A stretch of DNA of 64,000 bases. It comes from Rhizobium favelukesii (GTDB lineage Bacteria > Pseudomonadota > Alphaproteobacteria > Rhizobiales > Rhizobiaceae). Below are positions 35,923 through 44,663 of this stretch, piece by piece. The translations under genes were made by a program, and so were the position numbers. How positions within the stretch are numbered: the first letter of the stretch is position 1; every line of letters begins with the position of its first letter. The notes beneath the pieces are model-generated. The model was not told the origin of the DNA. It searched no databases and was given only the letters and a program-made list of their open reading frames with translations. The stretch lies in assembly GCF_000577275.2 (NCBI RefSeq), contig NZ_HG916854.1, positions 1 through 64,000 of the forward strand, given 5' to 3'.

Positions 35923-37643
35923 TTCGAATACCTTTCCAGTACCTGCGCTGAAGCGGACGATGAGATGTCCAGGTGATCGGGCTCGATATTCGCGTAGCCG
36001 CGGCGCGTTCCGCAAACACTTCCACCGTCTGCAAAAATCTCGACAATTCCGCGGTCATGAAACAGACGAAGGTCTTTCCCGCAGCCAAGCTCCGCCACGT
36101 ATTGGATCGAGCCGTCGTCCTGGGCGAGCCGGATCGACAGGATACCGTCGGCGACGCTCACCTCGAAAGCAAGTTCGCCGCCCTGCGTCGCGACAAGCTT
36201 GCTGCCCTCCAAGGCTCCGGAAAGCCTTATTTCAATGGGACCCTTCGGTAGCGAGAATGTGCCGCTTTTGTCCTCGACGATAAGATCGGCGACAAGGTGC
36301 TCGTCGACCTCCATCGCCGGCAGCATGCGCAGCCTCTTCCTGTCTTCACTCAGGCTTAGAACACGGGGCAGGGACATCTCGCCAGAATAGGATGAACCCT
36401 CAGGCTTGCGGTATTCCCAGTTGAAAAGCCAGGCAAACGCGATCTGACGTCCGTCTGACTCGACACTCTGCATCGCGTAATAGTCAGTCCCGAAATCCAG
36501 CAATTGCAGTTCCGGCGTGTCGGGTACGAAGCAGTCGTCGACAAACTCGCCGATCAGGGCATAAAGGAGATTGTGGCGCCGTGTTCGTGGTTCGACATGG
36601 CCAACAAAGCCCATCACCAGAACCCACTTATCCTCCAGCCGGAAGAAATCCGGGCATTCCACTGCACGCGCACCTTCTTGGCGGAAGTTAACCGGCGCGC
36701 GGTAGAGCGGCCTGAGATATTGCCATTCGAGGCCGTCGCCGGAGCCGAACAACAACACTGCGGGATCGCCCTCCATTGATGCGCCGAGGACCATACGATA
36801 GGCGTTGGCTGCGTCGTCCCACCAAACCTTTGGATCGCGGAAATCGTGCTCGACCCCGTCGGGACGCTGCTCCAAAACCGTCACAATCCCTTCCGCCTTG
36901 ATCATCCGCCGATCTGGGCGCGCTAATTTCTGAATTTCCCGATACCCCTTGAAAAGGTCATAAGCGGGCAGGCGCTCGGTGTAAAAGAACATCAAGCTTC
37001 CATCTCGATCCCGAAAGGCGTTACCGGAGAATGCGCCTCCTGTGGCGCCGAGCCGCCACAGGTTCTGTTCTGGATGCAGAAATACCGGCATGTGAAGCCA
37101 ATTGACCAGATCGCGGCTGGTCGCATGTCCCCAATGCATCGGTCCCCAACCACTGCCGCTCGGATGGAACTGGTAGAACATATGCCAGGTATCGCCGATC
37201 TTGCAGAGACCTACGGGGTCGTTCATCCAATGACGGATTGGCGAGAAATGAAGCGCAGGACGATCCGGATCGGACCGAAGCCAATTTTCAATTTCCGCAC
37301 CCGTGCGTTGAAGGATCCCTCTGTCCGAAAATTCAAACACCGTTATACCGGTCTCGTTCACGGTTTGAGGCTGATACCCATAGGCCCAAAGAACTGCGTC
37401 CGGCGCATTGGTGACAATGGTGACCTCGCAAGCTTCCCTGTGGTGATACTTGAAAAACTCCGGATGGATGGCAAATGACGGAATCTGCCAAACCGTTTTC
37501 CCATCAATGTTGATACGAAGAAAGCCGTCGCCCGCGGCCCAAAATTCCAAGCGGTACCCCGAGGGTAGGAATAGGTTTTGCTTCAACGGGCCGTCTTCCC
37601 GTTTTCCATTTGGTTCGTCATGAACACCACTCCGAATAGTCAC
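35919..37643 (-). CDS. GH32 fructan/sucrose hydrolase
   Basis: A 574-residue glycoside hydrolase family 32 enzyme, retaining beta-fructosidase. The nucleophile is Asp142 in WMNDPVG, the RDP motif is at 269-271 (transition-state stabiliser Asp270) and the acid/base Glu329 is in ECPDFF. An extra N-terminal beta-rich region of about 120 residues precedes the catalytic five-bladed propeller; the usual C-terminal beta-sandwich is present. No signal peptide is seen, so it acts in the cytoplasm on imported oligosaccharides. The start is a GTG at 37643 without a clear ribosome site; a TTG at about 37583 behind GGGAAG is an alternative. Confidence 0.92.
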   Translation of the reverse strand: MTIRSGVHDEPNGKREDGPLKQNLFLPSGYRLEFWAAGDGFLRINIDGKTVWQIPSFAIHPEFFKYHHREACEVTIVTNAPDAVLWAYGYQPQTVNETGITVFEFSDRGILQRTGAEIENWLRSDPDRPALHFSPIRHWMNDPVGLCKIGDTWHMFYQFHPSGSGWGPMHWGHATSRDLVNWLHMPVFLHPEQNLWRLGATGGAFSGNAFRDRDGSLMFFYTERLPAYDLFKGYREIQKLARPDRRMIKAEGIVTVLEQRPDGVEHDFRDPKVWWDDAANAYRMVLGASMEGDPAVLLFGSGDGLEWQYLRPLYRAPVNFRQEGARAVECPDFFRLEDKWVLVMGFVGHVEPRTRRHNLLYALIGEFVDDCFVPDTPELQLLDFGTDYYAMQSVESDGRQIAFAWLFNWEYRKPEGSSYSGEMSLPRVLSLSEDRKRLRMLPAMEVDEHLVADLIVEDKSGTFSLPKGPIEIRLSGALEGSKLVATQGGELAFEVSVADGILSIRLAQDDGSIQYVAELGCGKDLRLFHDRGIVEIFADGGSVCGTRRGYANIEPDHLDISSSASAQVLERYSK

Positions 37644-37700
37644 TGAATTTTGACAGACGCTCTAGCTACGCTCGGTCCGCTTTGAAACTTTGCCGACTAT

Positions 37701-39056
37701 CTATTGCCGAGGAACCGGAGTACCCCTGAATGCATTCATTGTTCTGTCCATCTCGACCTGGTCGTCACTGCCTGAATCCAAGACTGTATTCCGCACCGAA
37801 CCCCTTTGCACCAGCACTGCAGTTACTTCGAGCGTCTTCAAATTGTTCGTTGACAGCAATGCGCCTACCTGTGTCGAAAAACAGGCACTGTTTGCTGCAT
37901 CATTGATGTGCGACATTTCGGTTGTGGCCACGATGTGATTATTGGCTATGTAGTTGCCGTTGCCGGCAACCACGTGGACGATCACGGGCTTTACGCCGAG
38001 AGGCTTGATATATTGAGTATCGATCGTCTCTGAAATGTGGTTGGCGATGAACGAATTGTTGCTGCCATCAATGTGCAAAAGTCCGAACAGATCATCCAGA
38101 CCGTTATCGTACTTCTGCATGGGTGCCCATGGCTCGCGATCTCGCAAGAAGTGATTTGAGGAAACAAGGTTCTCGCAGGAGTTCGCAGCAAAAACCAGCA
38201 TTCCGGGGTAGAAGGAATGGAATCTATTTCCTGTGATCGAGGAACGCACCACGCCGGAAAAATAGATGCTGCTGGCGCCTCGAGGGAATACGTTGTTTGA
38301 GGATACGAGAATGCCCCCATAATTCTCAGCGTAAATGGAGTGTCCCCTATATCCGGCTCCGACAAAATTATTTGCTATTCTTGAGGCCTGCCCCATACCT
38401 TTCAATTCGATACAATTGCCGCACTCTGCAATGAAATTGTTGTCTATCGCCAGCGCATCTGCATCATGGACAGTAACACCATGCTCCAGATAGATAAGCC
38501 CCATCCCCGTTATTCGAAATGAGTCATTGGCGCTGCCTACATAGATTCCCGTTTTGCCATTCTTGTATGTATTCTCTGCATCATTCTGCCCCGAACCATC
38601 GTCAATGAAGTGCAGGCCATCGATGCAAAAGTCAGCAAACTCCACGGAGCTTATACGAGGATTTCCGGTGCGCTTAACGTAAAACGCGGCTCCAGCAGCC
38701 TCACCGTCGGTGGCCTCTGGAGAAATGTCTACACGTATGCGACTTCCGCCCGGCCACACTTCGCGCCACTGTGCCAGCTCGTCTGCGGGTGTGTTGAAAC
38801 GGATGCTCGACGACGTAAAACCATGTCCCGAGCCTGCAATCTTCAGATAGCTCACGTCTATAACGACTTGAGTGACAAGACGATAATCGCCTGGCGGTAT
38901 ATAGATCACTGCTCCAGGCTTTCCGCCGCCATTCAGGTCGGGAACCGTTTGCCTGCTCTTAATATCCGCAATGATGCTGTTGATGACCGATCCGATATCC
39001 TCATAGGGGTTTCCTGCGTGATAGCATGTTACGTCGTAAAAGTTTTCACTTGCCAT
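37701..39056 (-). CDS. GH91 inulin fructotransferase / difructose-anhydride hydrolase
   Basis: A 451-residue right-handed beta-helix protein. Closely conserved stretches with inulin fructotransferases are GKPGAVIYIPPGDYRL, SGHGFTSSSIRFN, NGKTGIYVGSANDSFRITGM, GYRGHSIYAENYGG and VFPRGASSIYFSG. Acidic catalytic candidates lie in 198-217 (DADALAIDNNFIAECGNCIE). Known fructotransferases turn inulin into difructose anhydride III or I and are secreted. This one begins MASENFYDVTCYH with no signal peptide, so a cytoplasmic role opening imported difructose anhydride to inulobiose is more consistent. GAGGAAAG precedes the start. The neighbouring GH32 could split the product. Confidence 0.9.
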   Translation of the reverse strand: MASENFYDVTCYHAGNPYEDIGSVINSIIADIKSRQTVPDLNGGGKPGAVIYIPPGDYRLVTQVVIDVSYLKIAGSGHGFTSSSIRFNTPADELAQWREVWPGGSRIRVDISPEATDGEAAGAAFYVKRTGNPRISSVEFADFCIDGLHFIDDGSGQNDAENTYKNGKTGIYVGSANDSFRITGMGLIYLEHGVTVHDADALAIDNNFIAECGNCIELKGMGQASRIANNFVGAGYRGHSIYAENYGGILVSSNNVFPRGASSIYFSGVVRSSITGNRFHSFYPGMLVFAANSCENLVSSNHFLRDREPWAPMQKYDNGLDDLFGLLHIDGSNNSFIANHISETIDTQYIKPLGVKPVIVHVVAGNGNYIANNHIVATTEMSHINDAANSACFSTQVGALLSTNNLKTLEVTAVLVQRGSVRNTVLDSGSDDQVEMDRTMNAFRGTPVPRQ

Positions 39057-39195
39057 TGTTCATCTTTCCTCGGCCATTTCCTGCTCCACAGCGAGAGCGA
39101 CCGATGTTCTTGATTGGCTTGTCGTGCGAAAGCCGCCTGGGATATGCGTGCAACCGGCTCTCTCGTTCGAGTTTGGAACAAAAGCCCGCGAACCA

Positions 39196-40338
39196 TCACC
39201 AGATGCTGGTGCGGCTGTCGGGTTGAAAGAAATGGAGTTCGTCGGCATCGACAGCGATGCGCGCGATGTCACCTGCGCGTACGGTGCTCTTTGGGGAAAA
39301 GCGGGCTACAGCAGCCTTTTCGTCGCCGATGTCGGCGACGGCGTCCGGGTCGCCAGCATCCACCCAGGGTGCGTCGATATTCAGATGCACCATGGATTCA
39401 GAACCTAGCGCCTCAACAAGAGTGACCGGGGCCGAGATCTCGGCCGAAGAAGGCCGGACTGCGGCGTCGTTCATGTGCTCGGGCCGGATACCGACAATGA
39501 CCTGCCGGTTAGACGCACCATTGAGCGAGGGGCGGTATTCGAAAACCCGGTCAGGGATTTCGAAACTGTTGCTGCCCAGGGTCAGCGTCCTTCCATTCAG
39601 AACGGCCTCGTACAAGTTCATCGAGGGCGATCCGATAAAGGCGGCGACAAAGACATTGTCAGGGCGATTGTACAGGTTTTGCGGCGTGTCGACTTGCTGC
39701 AGCACGCCGCCTTTCATGACAGCTACGCGGTCACCCATCGTCATCGCCTCGACCTGGTCGTGGGTCACGTAAATCGTAGTGACATTCAGTTTTCTTTGGA
39801 GGCTGGCGATCTCGGCGCGCATCTGCACGCGCAGCTTGGCATCGAGGTTCGACAACGGTTCGTCCATCAGGAAGGCCGCTGGTTTGCGGACGATCGCTCG
39901 TCCCATGGCGACACGCTGACGCTGGCCTCCTGAAAGGAATGCCGGCCTGCGGTCGAGCAAAGTCGTCAGTTCGAGGATGCGCGCGGCTTCGTCTACGCGG
40001 CTGGCAATCTGGGTCTTCGGCAGGCCTGCCATCAGCAAGGGAAAGGCAATGTTCTGCCGCACTGTCTTGTGCGGGTAGAGCGCATAGGACTGGAAGACCA
40101 TGGCGATGTCGCGATCCTTGGGATCGACATCGTTGACTAACCTGTCACCGATCCTGAGTTCACCGCTAGTAATGCTCTCCAGGCCAGCGATCGTCCTCAG
40201 CGCCGTCGACTTTCCACATCCTGACGGACCGACGAACACCATGAACTCGCCATCCCTGATGTCGAAGCTCATATCGTGCAGAGCGTGAAAGCTGTTTCCG
40301 TAGACCTTGTTGATATTGCGCAGTTCTATGCCGGCCAT
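39196..40338 (-). CDS. CUT1 sugar ABC transporter ATP-binding protein (UgpC/MsmK type)
   Basis: A 380-residue ATPase with Walker A GPSGCGKST, signature LSGGQRQRVAMGRAIVRKP and Walker B FLMDEPLSNLDAKLR. A C-terminal TOBE/OB regulatory domain is visible (VIVGIRPEHMNDAAVRPSSA). GAAGGAGGCAAAGG precedes the start, 13 bases after the second permease gene. It energises the fructan or anhydride importer. Confidence 0.95.
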   Translation of the reverse strand: MAGIELRNINKVYGNSFHALHDMSFDIRDGEFMVFVGPSGCGKSTALRTIAGLESITSGELRIGDRLVNDVDPKDRDIAMVFQSYALYPHKTVRQNIAFPLLMAGLPKTQIASRVDEAARILELTTLLDRRPAFLSGGQRQRVAMGRAIVRKPAAFLMDEPLSNLDAKLRVQMRAEIASLQRKLNVTTIYVTHDQVEAMTMGDRVAVMKGGVLQQVDTPQNLYNRPDNVFVAAFIGSPSMNLYEAVLNGRTLTLGSNSFEIPDRVFEYRPSLNGASNRQVIVGIRPEHMNDAAVRPSSAEISAPVTLVEALGSESMVHLNIDAPWVDAGDPDAVADIGDEKAAVARFSPKSTVRAGDIARIAVDADELHFFQPDSRTSIW

Positions 40339-40351
40339 ACCTTTGCCTCCT

Positions 40352-41188
40352 TCATCCCTTTACAGCGCCGAAAGTTAGGCCGCCGACGATTTGTTTTTGA
40401 AGTGCTAGCGTTACGATGATGACCGGCAGCGAGTAGAGGACGGCTGCGGCGGTCATCGCCCCCCAGGCAAGCCCGTAGACCGAATTGTATTCGGCGATGA
40501 CGATCGGCGCCGTTTTGGTCGCCTCGGACGTCAACAGCAGCGCGTAGAGAAACTCGTTCCAGCTTGTGATGAAGGTGAAGAGCGCGGTGACCGCTATCCC
40601 CCCTGTCGTGACCGGAAGGACGATCTTTCGAAACGCCTGGAATCGTGTGCAGCCATCCATGCGCGCCGCTTCTTCGAGCTCCTTCGGTATGCCCTCGAAG
40701 AAGGCGGACATGAGCAGCAGGGCCAGTGGTACCGCGGCCGATGTGTGAGCGAGCACCAGGCCTGGAATGGTATCGAGCAGACCCAGCGACTTCAAAAGCT
40801 GGAACAGTGGCACCCCAAGCGCCACCGACGGCACCATGCGCGTCACCAGTGCGAAAAGCAGGAAAATGGTGGTGATCCGGCGCCGGTACTGGGTGGCAAC
40901 GTAAGCAGCAGGCACGGCCACTGACAGTGAGAGAGCAGTCGTCAGCACCGCGACGGTGAGAGAACTGACGAAGGCTCTCGGCAAGGTTGAGGATCGCAGC
41001 ACTTCGCGAAAGTTCTCGAACGACACGACAGCTGGAAAGAAGCTTGGCGGGATCTGCTGGACATCAGCCGCCGGCTTTATGGAGGTCATAAGCAGATAAA
41101 TGTAAGGCAGCGCGTAGGATAGCACTAACACGAGGGCTGCCGCGTTGATCAGGACTCCACTGACATTGAGGCGGGGAGCTCTATGCAT
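40352..41188 (-). CDS. CUT1 sugar ABC permease (MalG type)
   Basis: A 278-residue inner-membrane protein with six hydrophobic segments. The EAA loop is EEAARMDGCTRFQAFRKIVLP, which couples to the ATPase. The C-terminus is QIVGGLTFGAVKG, the typical MalG-like ending. It overlaps the upstream permease gene by 8 bases. Confidence 0.94.
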   Translation of the reverse strand: MHRAPRLNVSGVLINAAALVLVLSYALPYIYLLMTSIKPAADVQQIPPSFFPAVVSFENFREVLRSSTLPRAFVSSLTVAVLTTALSLSVAVPAAYVATQYRRRITTIFLLFALVTRMVPSVALGVPLFQLLKSLGLLDTIPGLVLAHTSAAVPLALLLMSAFFEGIPKELEEAARMDGCTRFQAFRKIVLPVTTGGIAVTALFTFITSWNEFLYALLLTSEATKTAPIVIAEYNSVYGLAWGAMTAAAVLYSLPVIIVTLALQKQIVGGLTFGAVKG

Positions 41189-42062
41189 GTACCGGCCTCC
41201 AAATCTTCCAATAGGCGACCGCCGCCAAAAACATCATCACGATGAGAAACAACGTTCCGGAGGCGGACGCCTCCCCAAGATCGCCGAACCGAACCATGCG
41301 CTGGTAGATATTCATCGAGAACACCTCAGAAGCATGACTGGGACCACCCTGTGTCTGTATCCAGATCAGGTCGAATGTCTTTGCAGCATCCACGCCCCGC
41401 ACGATCACGACGACGGCGATCACCGGCCGCATCAGAGGAAGAGTGACATGCCAAAAGCGCTTGAGCGCATTCGCCCCGTCGATCCGTGCTGCCTCCAGCA
41501 GGTCTTTTGGGATGTTCGTCAACCCCGCATAGGACACAAGGGCGACAAAGGAGGTGGTCAGCCAAATGTCAGCAAAGGAAACAGAATAGATGACGATATC
41601 TTCGCTGGACAACCATGCGATAGCGTCGGGATCGCTGATGAGACCCAAGCGGACGAGTCCGTAGTTCAGAATGCCGATATTGCCGACGAGCAGAAATCGC
41701 CACAGCAAACCCGCGACAATGGGCGGAACCATCAACGGCAGAGCGAAGATCGTGCGATGCCACCGCGATTTACCGGCAAGCGCCGAAAAAAGCAGCGCCG
41801 CAGAGAAGCCAAACGTAAACTCGAAGAACAGCGCGAAGACCGAATACTGAAGGGTCCGCAGAGCGCTCTCTGCGACACGTTTCGATGTCAAGGCGTCGAC
41901 ATAGTTCTGCAGGCCGACCCATTCGCGTATATGAGGCGTGATCGTATCGACTTTGAAAAACGAATCGAATACCAGAAGCCCAACCGGATAAGCGACCAGC
42001 AGGCCGAGGATGGCGACTGCGGGCGCGAGCATGCAAAGTACAAATCGGTCTTCACCCGACAT
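41181..42062 (-). CDS. CUT1 sugar ABC permease (MalF/UgpA type)
   Basis: A 293-residue inner-membrane protein with six hydrophobic segments. The EAA loop is LLEAARIDGANALKRFWHVT. GLQNYVDAL and the early periplasmic loop fit the MalF/UgpA group. It follows the binding-protein gene by 63 bases and overlaps the next permease, so the three are one transcript. Confidence 0.94.
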   Translation of the reverse strand: MSGEDRFVLCMLAPAVAILGLLVAYPVGLLVFDSFFKVDTITPHIREWVGLQNYVDALTSKRVAESALRTLQYSVFALFFEFTFGFSAALLFSALAGKSRWHRTIFALPLMVPPIVAGLLWRFLLVGNIGILNYGLVRLGLISDPDAIAWLSSEDIVIYSVSFADIWLTTSFVALVSYAGLTNIPKDLLEAARIDGANALKRFWHVTLPLMRPVIAVVVIVRGVDAAKTFDLIWIQTQGGPSHASEVFSMNIYQRMVRFGDLGEASASGTLFLIVMMFLAAVAYWKIWRPVHA

Positions 42063-42125
42063 GTCCGTCTCCGAAAGCTAAGGGTGGGGCATATTTTGCC
42101 CCACGATGTTGAGGAATGTACGAGG

Positions 42126-43385
42126 CTAGTTGAGAATGTCCTCGATCGTTTCCTTGGCTTCCGTCAGGACCTCCCCGATATCTGCCTTGCAGGTGAGTGC
42201 CTGCTGGATAGCCGGCAAAACAGCTTCATCGACTATTTCTTGATATTTTTCATTGATCGGCCGGCCCTGCGTGGCAGGAGCACTCAGCGTCTCAAGAAGC
42301 GGGGGGAAGTGCTCATAACCGGTCTTGCCTGAATAGCTACGATAGGCGGAATTCGTCGCGGCGAGGCCGAGGGGAGCTTCGATACCCAAGGCATTATTGG
42401 CGATGGCAAACGAGATGAATTTTTTCGCCGTGTCCTTGTGCTGGGATGTTGAGGGAACGACGTTGTACCAAGGGCCGGGAATAGCGGCGATTCCGGCGTC
42501 ACCGGCCAGCATTGGCACCACGCCGACCTTGCCACTGACCTTTGAATCCGGAGGCGTCATCTTGTAGGCGTGCGCCCAAAACTTCATCATCGCGGTCTTG
42601 CCCTGGTAGAACAGGTTCTGCGCCTCGCCCCAGCCGATCTCGTTCACATTTTCAGGAACAGAATGATCAATACAGTGCGGCGCGATGTAAAATTCAAGTG
42701 CCTTCTTGTGGGCCTCATTGTCGATGATGACTTGCCCGTCCTTATCGAGGATCACCCCTGGCGAACCCGCCTGCAGCACATGCGTCATCCACTCCTCTGA
42801 GAACGTGCCGATGGTGTCGGCGCCCCAGAAGTCAGTCTTTCCATCACCGTCAGTGTCACGCGTGAAGAATTTCGCAATGTCGCGCCACTGTTGCCAGGTT
42901 TTGGGTGGCGCCAGAGGATAGCCATACTTGGCCTGAAAAGCTTCCTTTTCCTCTGCCTTTTCAAATAGATCCTTGCGGTAGAACACGATCTCGGCATTGG
43001 CCCAGGCAGGCATGCCGATCAGCTTGTCACCGACCTTCGCATCGGCAAGCAAGACAGGCGGCAGATCCGCACGAACCGCATCGGTGAAAAGAGGTGCGAG
43101 GTCTTCGACATGGTCTGCAAACTTCGCATTCCACACGACGTCGATCGTCACGACATCGAACGCGGAAGAGCCAGAGGCGATTTCGGCTGAGAACTTGTCA
43201 AAGACACCCTGATAGGGAACGATCGTGAAGTTCACCTTGATGCCTGTTTCGGCAGTAAACTTCTCGGCGACCGCCTTTTGCAACATTTCGCCGCCGCCCT
43301 CGACCAGGATATTGATGGTTTCGGCGTTGGCAGCGGCGGCCATGAAAACAAGCGCGAGTGCGCTCGCACCAAGCAATTTCTTCAT
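42126..43385 (-). CDS. Extracellular sugar-binding protein of the CUT1 importer
   Basis: A 419-residue solute-binding protein (SBP_bac_1). The signal peptide MKKLLGASALALVFMAAAAN ends at about residue 22. Then come INILVEGGGEMLQKAVAEKF, FDVVTIDVVWNAKFADHVED and GWGEAQNLFYQGKTAMMKFW, typical of oligosaccharide-binding members. GGGAGG precedes the start at 43385. It is the first gene of the importer operon and diverges from the LacI gene across three repeated operators. Confidence 0.94.
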   Translation of the reverse strand: MKKLLGASALALVFMAAAANAETINILVEGGGEMLQKAVAEKFTAETGIKVNFTIVPYQGVFDKFSAEIASGSSAFDVVTIDVVWNAKFADHVEDLAPLFTDAVRADLPPVLLADAKVGDKLIGMPAWANAEIVFYRKDLFEKAEEKEAFQAKYGYPLAPPKTWQQWRDIAKFFTRDTDGDGKTDFWGADTIGTFSEEWMTHVLQAGSPGVILDKDGQVIIDNEAHKKALEFYIAPHCIDHSVPENVNEIGWGEAQNLFYQGKTAMMKFWAHAYKMTPPDSKVSGKVGVVPMLAGDAGIAAIPGPWYNVVPSTSQHKDTAKKFISFAIANNALGIEAPLGLAATNSAYRSYSGKTGYEHFPPLLETLSAPATQGRPINEKYQEIVDEAVLPAIQQALTCKADIGEVLTEAKETIEDILN

Positions 43386-43458
43386 CGATACCTCCCATTT
43401 GGCTCGTTGCGCCTTGCACTGAGCCCTCCTTCTTGCCGCGAACATAGTCCCCGTATGA

Positions 43459-43513
43459 CGACGTTGTCAACGTCTGATGTCGACGTTGTCATAGAAATAT
43501 GTCGACGTTGTCA
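43459..43513. promoter_or_regulatory. Three LacI operators at 22-bp spacing
   Basis: CGACGTTGTCA occurs at 43459-43469, 43481-43491 and 43503-43513, a constant 22-bp step. The first copy extends to a perfect palindrome GACGTTGTCAACGTC (43460-43474). They lie between the divergent binding-protein and LacI genes, covering the likely promoters of both. Confidence 0.85.
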
Positions 43514-43556
43514 TGAGCTTGCTTTAAAAGGGACCCCAACAAGGAGAGAAGCGGGT

Positions 43557-44576
43557 ATGGTCAGCATAGTCAGCGTCGCGAAAGTGGCGGGGGTTTCCAA
43601 CAAAACCGTGTCTCGGGTCATTAACGGCGAACCATATGTGACCGAGGAAACGAGGGAGAGGGTAGAAAGGGCAATTCGAGACCTCGGATACGTACCCAAT
43701 ATGGCCGCGCGCCAAATACGCTCAAGTCGCTCCAACACATTTGGCATAATCGCTGACTACGTGTCGACGACGCCATATTCAGTGGATATCGTTCGCGGGA
43801 TACAGGATTGGGCTAATGTTAACGGCAAAACCATCCTGATGGCAAACACCGGCGGTGCGTTCGAGCAGGAAATTAAAATTTGGAGAATGTTCCAATCGCA
43901 TCGCATCGACGGTGTTCTCTACATAACGATGTACCATCGCATCATTGACCCCGAAACCGGCGATGTCAGCATCCCCACGGTGATGATCAACTGTCGGCCT
44001 CAAACGAGCGAGTTGTTGCCATCGATCGAACCCGATGACTACCAGGGTGCTCAGGATCTGACACGCTATCTGCTTGAAAGGGGCCATCGAAAGATCGGCT
44101 ACATCCGGCTCAATCCCATTTTGCTTGGCGCGGAGCTGCGGCTCGATGCATTCCGCAAAACCGCCGGGGACTTCGGCCTTGCAGAGAGCGATCTGACTAT
44201 CCGTCTCGGGATGGAAGGACCGGTAGGAGCAGAGAAGAACTACGTTTTTGCTGCCGCCACCGAGATGCTTCAACAAAAGGATCGACCGACCGCGATCATG
44301 AGCGGCAACGACGAAATGGCGATCCAAATCTACATCGCGGCCATGGCGTTGGGTCTCCGCATCCCCGAGGATGTCAGTATTGTCGGCTTTGACGATTTCC
44401 GGACGGTTTCCTTGGCGCTGAAGCCGGAACTGACCACTGCGGCCTTGCCTTATTACGATTTAGGTCTGGAAGGGGCGGAATTGTTGAATAGCGTGGTGGC
44501 GGGAAGCAAGGCTCGTCCGAGCAGTCGCGTTATGCCCTGTAAACTGGTCGAGCGAACTTCGGTGTGCTCGTTGTAA
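43557..44576 (+). CDS. LacI-family regulator of the fructan/anhydride locus
   Basis: A 339-residue LacI/GalR protein: HTH SIVSVAKVAGVSNKTVSRVI, hinge YVPNMAARQIRSSRSNTFGI, and an effector domain with RPTAIMSGNDEMAIQIYIAA and SIVGFDDFRTVSLALKPELT. AAGGAGAG precedes the ATG at 43557; upstream in-frame extensions would overlap the operators. It is divergent from the importer operon, so it is the evident local repressor; the inducer is presumably an imported fructoside. Confidence 0.93.
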   Translation: MVSIVSVAKVAGVSNKTVSRVINGEPYVTEETRERVERAIRDLGYVPNMAARQIRSSRSNTFGIIADYVSTTPYSVDIVRGIQDWANVNGKTILMANTGGAFEQEIKIWRMFQSHRIDGVLYITMYHRIIDPETGDVSIPTVMINCRPQTSELLPSIEPDDYQGAQDLTRYLLERGHRKIGYIRLNPILLGAELRLDAFRKTAGDFGLAESDLTIRLGMEGPVGAEKNYVFAAATEMLQQKDRPTAIMSGNDEMAIQIYIAAMALGLRIPEDVSIVGFDDFRTVSLALKPELTTAALPYYDLGLEGAELLNSVVAGSKARPSSRVMPCKLVERTSVCSL

Positions 44577-44663
44577 TCTGACTCACGAGCGGGAGCGCCT
44601 GGTTGAGCGAGCATTCGGCCGATTTTTCAGCGCGTACGCGGCAAGGAAAGAGGTAATTATGAG
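44577..44663. other. Short flank between the LacI gene and the insertion element
   Basis: No gene. It ends with ATGAG (44659-44663), the left copy of the target duplication of the following IS. Confidence 0.5.
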
